A stretch of 64,000 bases of DNA from Chrysomallon squamiferum. Its lineage: Eukaryota > Mollusca > Gastropoda > Neomphalida > Peltospiridae. How positions within the stretch are numbered: position 1 is the first letter of the stretch; the number at the start of each line of letters is the position of its first letter. Below, piece by piece: positions 50,748 through 61,200 of this stretch. The translations under genes were made by a program, and so were the position numbers. Location: NCBI GenBank assembly GCA_012295275.1, contig CM022676.1:12349660-12413659 (forward strand). The letters run 5' to 3'. The notes beneath the pieces are model-generated. The model searched no databases, was not told the DNA's origin, and worked only from the letters and a program-made list of their open reading frames with translations.

Positions 50748-50808
50748 ATGTGGAGACGAGTGTATTTACAGTTAATAATTTATTCTGTAGTCGTGAAATC
50801 TTTACTGG
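50748..50808 (+). CDS. Gene B exon 1: signal peptide
   Basis: ATG at 50748 in the context CCAATAATGT, 20 codons plus one base, then donor GTAAGTATAG. It encodes MWRRVYLQL, then IIYSVVVKSLL. Arg-Arg followed by a hydrophobic core fits a signal peptide. Phase 1 matches the first Ig exon. Confidence 0.8.
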
Positions 50809-52185
50809 GTAAGTATAGAATTTAATTAAAATTACTTAGACACGGTTAGTAAATTACAAATTTATTTTGACTCTTTTCGCCCTAAAAGACTATAAAATAA
50901 ATTTAGAAATATTACTCTAGTCATTTGTGATTGTGAATATGTTCCAAAAGAGCCAGCAAAAATTTAAAATTCCCAGTAACAGTAACAATAAGAAATAGTA
51001 ACAGGGAAAAACAGTATAATTATACCATAATTTATGATGGTTACTGGAAAAATAACGGAGTAATGGCTCTTTTACGTTTCGAAATTTCCTGTAGGTTAGC
51101 GCCCCCCCTTTTTTGTTTCTTGTGTCAACCTTTATTGAACAAATGCTTTGATCGAATTTCAGTAAATTCTCAGATCTTCACTAAAAAGCAGGATAACTGC
51201 ATGTAATGCTGAGGATGTCAAGTTCATTATTTGAGGTTAAAAGTCTAGTTCACCTAAATTTCAGCTAATTAACTGATGAATTAATTGCGGTCTCTTAATG
51301 AAATAATAGCACAGTTTTCAGGGATGAAGATGGAATTTGAAATGTAATTATATGATGGATTATTATCATTTAACTAACTGGTGAATTTGACTGATGAAAG
51401 TTTGTAAAATAAATAATCAGCTGGATTAATTATTATCAGAATATGCAGTGGTACCTGTCTTTAGCGGCTGCTGAAATGAACGGCCACCTACCATGTACGG
51501 ACACTATTCTTAACCCCGATTGGTTTTCAATAGATATGTCCCTTAGATAAGCGGACAGCTGGTCAACACGGAGAATTTTTTAATTATTGTCAAATAAAGA
51601 TGTGTTTTGTATCAATCGATACAAATATTTTTGAAGTTACCTAAAAAATTGAGAAACATTGCATTTCAAAGTTGTGAAAACTAAAGAGTCCGAATGTACG
51701 AATTTTAAAAAATTGAAAAGAAGAAGAAAAAACGTATTTCATGAGATATCTTTATCAAATTTGCATTATCTATTCAGTAAATACAGGAAGACTTACTGAA
51801 TTAAATATTTTGTTTTCGGCCTGGTACAATTCACATATCAATTTGAGATCGTTCCTGACTAAACGTTCTCGTTAGTGAATAGGTGATTTTTCACACATAC
51901 ACACACACAAGGAAGGTGTTTCATTTAAACTTCTTCATGTTAGAAACGCTGGAACGTTCGGAACTCTTGCTCAAATAATTTATTCAGCGTGATCGACTGT
52001 TGTCGTTTTTTACGATTAATTTTTTTTCTAACATTCACTGACTGTGTAGTCATTTTTCCTATTTCTCTGTTTGCTTTGTTTTTGGATGTTAAGACATGTA
52101 TTTTTAAGAAATTCTCCGTACAAAATAAATTGATATTTGATCTCATTGTGCTTTGAAACATAGCAAGCTCCCCAAGCAGTTGTTA

Positions 52186-52251
<66 letters not shown>

Positions 52252-55200
52252 ATTAAGCATGATGACAGTCAAAAAAACTGAAGCTCTGCATTTGTAGTTT
52301 ATTTTGTTGATGTCATTTATCATGCGGAAAGTTCACAGAAGTGATTATTGTACATTCTGTTTCAACCTAAAACTTCCCTGCACTAAAACAGCTTGTAAAC
52401 TCTGAATAATAATAATACATAAATAAATAATAAAATGTTGTTTTATTATTATTATTATTAATTTATTTTTTAAGTTAGTTAGTTATTTTTTTATTATAGA
52501 TAATAAATTTATAACTGAGAGATCAATATGCAGAAGAAATTAAGAATCATCAAACCAATTACAAATGACCAAGAACAAATTCACAAATAATTCAGGAGAA
52601 TAAATACACAGTTAAGAACAACAAGCACAGAATTAGTCAAATAATTAAACAATAAAGAAGAAAAGTAATTGTAAATGGTAACAAATTCAAAACAACTGGC
52701 ATTTTCAGGAATACCAACACCAAACTCAAAAACAACATTTTGAAAGTTTGAAAAGATTTACATGGATATTGTCTGTCATTAGCAAGAAAATTCAAGTCAA
52801 CATCTGAGATACTTTTCTTTATAAAAGGCCAAAATGAAAATTTGTTATGGAAAATCTCATTTCTGAAGTGTAAGAATGTCATCTTGCCATTACTGTACTT
52901 GAACAGATGATTAGTGGATCCTCCATTGTGATTCTCTGCAAACTGCTAGTGGTCACAAGATGAAATGCAGCTACAATCATCTCAAGGATCACCTTTTTTC
53001 AGCTTTCCTTGATTTTAGTCTTCAGTGCCTCCTCAGCTGAACATATTCAAATTCCATTTACCATTTCATGAGACATTGTATTGAATACGTTCAGAACTTG
53101 TGATAGCCATTCTCCTTTCTTTGTGAACTTTGGTGGTGCATCTTCCAAATGTTCTTGAGTTTGTTGACTTTATATGAATTGCCCTATTGTGTTGAAATGT
53201 TTTGGTAATATATAAACATGTGCAGTCTCAGAGTACAGCACAGTTTAGTAACTTATTTTAATTCTCATAACTGACTTTAGTGGTGCAGGTGTCAGTTAAA
53301 TGTAACTACATTGTTTTATACTCTAGGAAATTCTACTGACATCACCATTGAAAGTAGGGTGCTCCAAGATCAGAAAATTTCTCTCTGAGATCTGTGGGTT
53401 TCTGTGTTGTCCTTAAGTGAGCAGATAGCTTCCTCCACATCTTGAACATTATCTTGTGTTTATGCTGATTTAGGTGATAATTTCCCATATTCCTCTCAGT
53501 CCATCTGGTACTTTTATACCTTCCTGTTTATAAATCTCTTTACCAATGATGTCACTTCTTTCCAAGAAATTCAGTTGTGTTTCTTGGTCCATGGCAACCA
53601 TTGTGAGAAAAACAAATCAGACTTAACCCATTATCAGAATGTGAGAGTATCATTTTTAGTGTCATGTAATGAAAACTATTAGTTTTGAAAATGAATATTT
53701 AGTCAAATGTGATTTGATAAGTTCAGTTTTCTACTAATATCTTAATTCATTATAATTTTATTATTTTTCAGGTTTGTCTCTACAGATGAATGGATCATCA
53801 TCGTATGGAGTTATAAGAGAGAGATATACTTTGTTTTGTTCTGTTTCACCTGTTGATGATATATCATCAAATGTTCTATTTAAATCATATGAAAATGGTG
53901 CTTTTACTTCAGTTTGCTTGGTTAGCACATCCTGTGTTGAGTTTTTTCCACGCTCTGGTTATAACTGTGGATGTTTTCACAGCAGTGGAGAAACTCGTGT
54001 CTACAACTTGACAATACAAAGTCTGAACATTACTGATGACACTAAATGGAGATGTTATCATACTTCCAGTTTCAGTAAAGACTTTATCTTGAACGTTTAC
54101 TGTAAGTACTTTTGATAAAACAAGTTTCTAGTCTTTCATTTTGCTTTGTGATATTCAAAGCAAAAGAATAGTTCAGTTATAAGCATTGGCACAGACCAAA
54201 GAAAGCAAACTATTTGAAATCTTTATTAAATTTCAGACCACATTTTGCTTTGTATAATCTTTGAAATATAAACAACAAGCTATGACACAATACTGAATAA
54301 AAAGTTGGAAACACAAATTCTTTGTTTGGTACTATAGACCAAACTGGTTTTGTTCTGAACAGCTACATAGTATGAACACCGGTGATTTGTAATTGCTGAT
54401 CATACTTTTATAATAAGTTTCTTGAATTGAGGAGAAGTGCACCAACAATTGTGATGATTTCAAGAATCCAAGAGTCTTACCTTTCTGGATGGCTGATGAT
54501 GATATTTTGTTTTGGAGAGAAAAAGGTTGATATTGCAACAAAATAGTTTGCTTTACATATTTATTGAAATTTCCTTTAACACTTAAATGTTTAAATGCAG
54601 TGAGAAACACATGGTTCAGCCAGTATCTGCTGTTATAGATCAGCTAATTATTGTCTGAAATCACCAGCGTCAGACTGTCTATAAAAACTATATTTATTCC
54701 TTATCACTGTGTAGAAATGTAAGACAGAATCAATATAAGTTATTCCTCTCTCTGATGTCCAATCACTTAAGTTGGAAACTGTTGTTATCTCCAAATACTT
54801 TTCCTCTTCACAATTGCCAAATGTGGTGACTCCAATAAACAGTTTGCGTACTCATAGTGGATAAAGAAACATTAGCTTTATATAAGATAAATTAGTATGT
54901 ACCTGTATCTTTGTTCTTTATAATTCTCAAGCGCTTCAGTAAATAAACATTAGTTTAAGTTTATATATTTGAGTAATATAATGGGTTATTGAAGTTAATG
55001 AAGTGAGTGGCATTGATAATTTTCGATCTCTTAAAATAAATATGTAAATAGACACAAACACATTCATTAGATATGTAGTGTTTAGAAAAGGGTTTATAGT
55101 GTTTTCAGTTTTTTCATTTTATCATTTCAGTTGGTCCAGAGAATGTGACTGTCACTGGTAACAAAGCTGAATTTGACGCTGATGGTAAAACTATTTTAAC

Positions 55201-58200
55201 ACTGAAATGCACAACTTCATCATCCAGTCCCAATGTGACCTTCACCTGGAAGAATCTGACCAGTGGTCAAGAGATTATTTCACAGAGTCCAGTCAGAGAA
55301 GAAGATGCAGGTGATGGGGGAAAACAATTCAGTCAAAATCTGACAATAACTCCATTCTGGTTTCAAGACAACAACACAATCAGATGTCAAGTGAAAAACA
55401 CAGCAGTGTCAGTAGAAAGAGTTTCTGACATTGTACTAGACTTGATATGTAAGTGTTAATTACACTGTTATTTTATATTAAACAGTTTATACATTGTACT
55501 AGACTTGATATTTAAGTGTTAAGTACACTGTTATTTTATATTAAACAATTTATACATTGTACTAGACTTGATATGTAAGTGTTAAATACACTGTTATATT
55601 ATATTAAACAGTTTATACATTGTACTAGACTTGATATGTAAGTGTTAATTACACTGTTATTTTATATTGAAGAGTTTCTGACATTGTACGAGACTTGATA
55701 TGTAAGTGTTAATTACACTGTTATTTTATATTAAACAGTTTCTGACATTGTACTACACTTGATATGTAAGTGTTAAGTACACTGTTATTTTATATTAAAC
55801 AGTTTATACACTGTACTAGACTTGATATGTGTTAAGTACAGTTATTTTATATTAAACAGTTTCTGACATTGTACTACACTTGATATGTAAGTGTTAAGTA
55901 CACTGTTATTTTATATTAAACAGTTTATACATTGTACTAGACTTGATATTCAAGTGCAAATTTACTTTGTTATTTTACACTTACTTTTAGCCAAATACAA
56001 TGTTTAACGTGTTCAGTCTGTATGAATACTAAATTTTGTGGTTTGTAATTCATCAAAGTTTAAACTATTTTTGATCAAATCTTTTACATGTAAATTGAAT
56101 TTAATGTATGTGTTCATTTTTATCAGCATGAATGTATTATTGATGTAATCTCTATTTATTTACTACATTTAATTTAATCCATTCAGTTGATGTTTTAAAT
56201 TATGCAATACATTAGAAATCAGATCACTCAGTGATTACATATATAGCGAATAACAACAAATCTGTACAAATTTCCTCAAACTAAACCTCTAAAATTGCTG
56301 ACAATGTATTTGAAGTAGAATTTCTTTATGTAAAAATAGGTAATGATACATATTGTTACACAAACAGATCCGCCATTGAAGCCACCTGTAATATCAGGAT
56401 ACCAGACAGGAAATGTTGTGTATGAAGGTGACACGCTAAACCTGTCATGTGTTGTCACTGGGGGGAAACCTTTGGTGACATCAGCAACGTTGTCTTGTTT
56501 TGGAGGTCAGAATATGACATCTTCACAGACTGTTGCCAACAGTGTTGTAGTAGATGTGAAATTTACAGTTACTGGAAATGTTAATATGAAGACTTGTCAG
56601 TGCAGTGCAAAACACAAGACAGGCAGATACAGAGACACTGACAACAAAACCATCACAGTGTACTGTAAGTATTCTTATTACACTGTTCACTGTGTACTGT
56701 AATTGTTCTTATTACACTGTTCACTGTGTACTGTAAGTGTTCTTATTACACTGTTCACTGTGTACTGTAAGTATTATTATTACATTGTTCACTGTCTACT
56801 GTAAGTATTCTTATTACATTGTTCACTGTGTACTGTAAGTGTTCTTATTACACTGTTCATTGTGTACTGTAAGTGTTCTTATTACACTGTTCACTGTACT
56901 GTAAGTGTTCTTATTACACTGTTCTTATTACACTGTTCACTGTGTACTGTAATTGTTCTTATTACACTGTTCACTGTGTACTGTAAGTATTATTATTACA
57001 TTGTTCACTGTCTACTATAAGTATTCTTATTACATTGTTCACTGTGTACTGTAAGTGTTCTTATTACACTGTTCATTGTGTACTGTAAGTGTTCTTATTA
57101 CACTGTTCACTGTGTACTGTAAGTGTTATTATTACATTGTTCACTGTCTACTGTAAGTATTCTTATTACACTGTTCACTGTGTACTGTAATTGTTCTTAT
57201 TACACTGTTCACTGTGTACTGTAAGTGTTCTTATTACACTGTTCACTGTGTACTGTAAGTATTATTATTACATTGTTCACTGTCTACTGTAAGTGTTCTT
57301 ATTACATTGTTCACTGTGTACTGTAAGTGTTATTATTACATTGTTCACTGTGTACTGTAAGTGTTCTTATTACACTGTTCTCTGTGTACTGTAAGTGTTC
57401 TTATTAAATTGTTCACTGTCTACTGTAAGTGTTTGTATTACACTGTTCACTTTGTACTCTAAGTATTCATATTACACTGTTCACTGTGTACTGTAAGTGT
57501 TCTTATTAGACTTTTCTCTGTGTACTGTAAGTGTTCTTATTACAGTATTCAGTGTGTACTGTAAGTGTTTTTGTTACGCTTTTCTCTGTGTACTGTAAGT
57601 GTTCTTATTACACTTTTCTCTGTGTACTGTAACTGCTCTTATTGCCTTTTTCACTGTGTACTGTAAGTATTTTTATTACATTGTTCACTGTGTAATGTAA
57701 GTATTCTTATTACAGTTTTCGCTGTGTAATGTAAGTATTCTTATTACATTGTTCGCTGTGTAATGTAAGTGTTCTTATTACATTGTTCGCTGTGTAATGT
57801 AAGTGTTCTTATTACATTGTTCGCTGTCTAGTGTATGTTTCTTATTACATTGTTCACCTTGTAATTTAAGTTTTCTTATTTCAGTATTCACTGTAATTGA
57901 ATTGTTCCCTACGTATTGTGAATGTTTATTACACTGTTCACTGTGGACTACAAGTGTTCATATTACACTGTCTGCAGTGTACTGTAGTTGTTGATATTAC
58001 TTTGTTATTTGTGCACTTTTTAACAGTGAACTGTACATTTTTTTATTATATTGTTCACAGCATACTGTAAGTATTCTTATTACAGTTTTAACTGTGTAAT
58101 GTAAATTTTCTTATTAAATTATCACTGTGCAGTGGAACTGTTCTGATTATCTTATTCATGTGTTCTGTAAGTGTTTTAATTAGACTGTACAATGTGGACT

Positions 58201-61200
58201 GTAAGTGTTCTTATTGAATAGTTCACTACGTATTGTAAATGTTCTTATATTATTCACTCTGTATCTGTGTTCTTATTACACTGTTCACTGTGTACTGTAA
58301 GTGTTCTTATTACACTGTTCACTGTGTACTGTGTGTTCTTATTACTTTGTTCACTGTGTACTGTAAGTTTTCTTATTATCTTGTTCACTGTGTACTGTAA
58401 GTTTCCCTATTATCATTATTTACATTGTGCAGTGTTCGGTAGTGTTATTTTTAAATAGTTAAATGTACATGTTTCATTATCTACATTTTCGTCAGACTAT
58501 ATTTACTTCTCGTATGAATCACTGTTGATAATGAAATGTTTTCGTTATTTAGTTATTGAAATATGTTTGTAGTTCCACCATCAGTCCCAAGTTTAACTGC
58601 AAGTTCAAATTTTCCCTGGTTGGAAAAAGAAAATAGAAATTTGACGTGCTCTGTGACAGAGAGAGGAAATCCTCCAGCTGACTTTGTCTGGTACAAAAAT
58701 GGAGTCAAACAGTCTGGACAAAGCAAATCTGTCTGGCAGTTCAGAAACCTGACTTACAAAGAAAACAACCAAACATTCAGATGTGTGGCTCAAAATAATT
58801 TTACACTACACAAAAATGAAGTGAAATCTTCACCTGATACAACACTCAATGTTTTCTGTGAGTATTAAACATGATGCTTTGTTATTTTTGTACTTTTTCA
58901 TGACTTATTGAATCTTAATTTGATAACGAGTAGTGTTTATTGCAATGAAAAGTCCAAGAACGATAAACTATTTAATTATTATTAAGAATTATTCTTTGTT
59001 TGCTCAAAATAATTTATAGTTTATACGAGAAATCAAACTTAAGAACAAGTAAATAATGATTTAATTTACTACAGACAGTCCACGAGTAACTGTTGATAAA
59101 TCTGGACCAATCACAAAGCGAGAAGGACAGAAGTTGGAGAAGATAGACTGTACTGCAGACAGCAATCCTCCAAACCCTACAATTACTTGGACATCAGATT
59201 CAAGTAAACCATGGAAGGGTGGTCTCCCTTTAGAGATAGCAGTACTTGACAGAGGGCAGCACGGTACATATACGTGTAAAGCGACAGTAACTTCGTCACT
59301 GGGAACACTGACAGGAACCTCACAAATTGAAATTGTAGTAAACTGTAAGTTTTTAAAACTCTTTTTAAATTATATTATTTTATTACTTTTTATAATACAT
59401 TATTGCACATTAAATCTTAATTAGATCCACAAATCACAAATTGAAATTAGAATAAAGCATAATTTAAAAAAAAAAAAAATTAATATTAAATTTATTTGTT
59501 GATTAGTTATCTCTCTGATTAGTTAGTGTCGTTTTAATTTGTTTTAAATTTATTAATAGGTTTTTTTTTGTTTTCTAAACTGGTGGATTATTGTATATTC
59601 AATTAGATTCATCAATTACAAACTGCAATTGTAGTAAAATATAAGAGGAATATTTCTTTTTCTCAATAATAATAATAATAATAACAACATTGTTCATTCT
59701 GATTTCTCTATGATGACTTTTTTAATGTTTTGGAATGTTAAACAGATGCTCCTGATGTAGAAGTGACAAGTCAGACAACAAGTGAAGGACACAAACTGAC
59801 TGTCACATGTGAGGCTTTTGGTCGACCAGACTCTTACACATTTCACGGTTTTCAACAGAGCTGGAGGGATCAGTTTGTGAGAAAGGTGGAAGGTACTAAA
59901 GAAGAAAGAAACAAATATGTTTGGACAGTGCAGTCTGCTAGTTACAAAGATTCTGGTACATATCAATGTCTGGTAGACAATGGAATCAAAGACACAAACA
60001 ACACATTGATTCAAAGCAACACAACTTTAGTACTTGTAAATGGTGAGTTATTTTATTGAAAATTCTGTAAATTATATCAAAACGTCATACATATCAGTAA
60101 TTATTTCACTTGAATTGTAACAAATTCTTTTATATGTTTATAAAAGAATAACATCACTAAAAATCAGTGTGTTTCATTGTAAGAATTAAGAATCTTGATT
60201 AGGATGTTTTATGACTTCAGGAAACAAAATTTTAATTTCTGGCATAGTCACACACAAACTGAGGTCTTTGTTTCCACTTTCTATGAATTATTTTAATATA
60301 TGTAGCTCAATGCTTGAAAACTCATTTTCACTGGTAGCCAGTCATGGTTGGAACTAGAAATACAACTGTTAATTCTGACTGGTTACTATGACTACAAATC
60401 ATTCTTTAGATATATTAGAAATAACAAATTAGAAATAGAGAAAGCTTTATTTACATCACAGACAAATATTGTTAGAATAATGATGATGATGATGAAAATG
60501 ATGATGATGATGTTTACAGGAAAACCAGTGATCACACTGGAGAGCAAGAGAGATGAAACAATTGGAGAAGAAACAAGCAGACGAGTCACGTTGTACAAAA
60601 CAGTGTTTTCTCAAAGTGAAATTACGTCACACAAGTGGATGAAGAACAGTGACGTCATTAATGACACCAGAATAAAAACTGAAATGACTAAAACAAGAAT
60701 AACTCTGAGTTTGTTTGAAAAAGTTGTTCATGATGACGGCTACAACTTTACACTGGACATCAACATGTTTGAAGAGTCAGACACTGGACAGTACAGACTT
60801 GAAGTGTGTAATAATTTCACTTGTGAAATTTTCTCAACTCATCTGACAGCAGCAGGTTTGTACTGTTTTTATTTCTGATGGTTTTATTAAAAGTTTTTTT
60901 CATTATGATAGTAATTAGATGACAATGTCTATAAGGTCATCTCACATATTTTTATTCTGGATGTGGCCACAGCTAAAGTCAAATCGTTAAAGCTGTGCTA
61001 ATTTTGGGTAACAGACTTCATGGGATGATCTATATGACTTTTCATGCTAGCAGAGAAAGTCTTCTGTGTGTCCAGTGTTGTTTGTGTCAGGTGAGTGACA
61101 GTGTTTACAGCCCACCAGTTGTGTTAAACTCAGATGGGCAGTTGTTAGGACCCATGGTCAGATGTCCTTACAGTCAACACATTCAGTCATAATACAGGTG

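Larger units (their letters stand above)
50809..53771. other. Gene B intron 1
   Basis: Contains a CT microsatellite (52189-52250) and a decayed coding remnant (52640-53600). The frame at 51940-52161 has no support. No other exon was found between the signal exon and Ig 1. Confidence 0.6.

Noticed and set aside
57803-58458. Plus-strand frames with repeated LLHCSL and ITLFTVYC-like blocks
   Set aside because: Translation of the 34-bp minisatellite, not a repeat protein.
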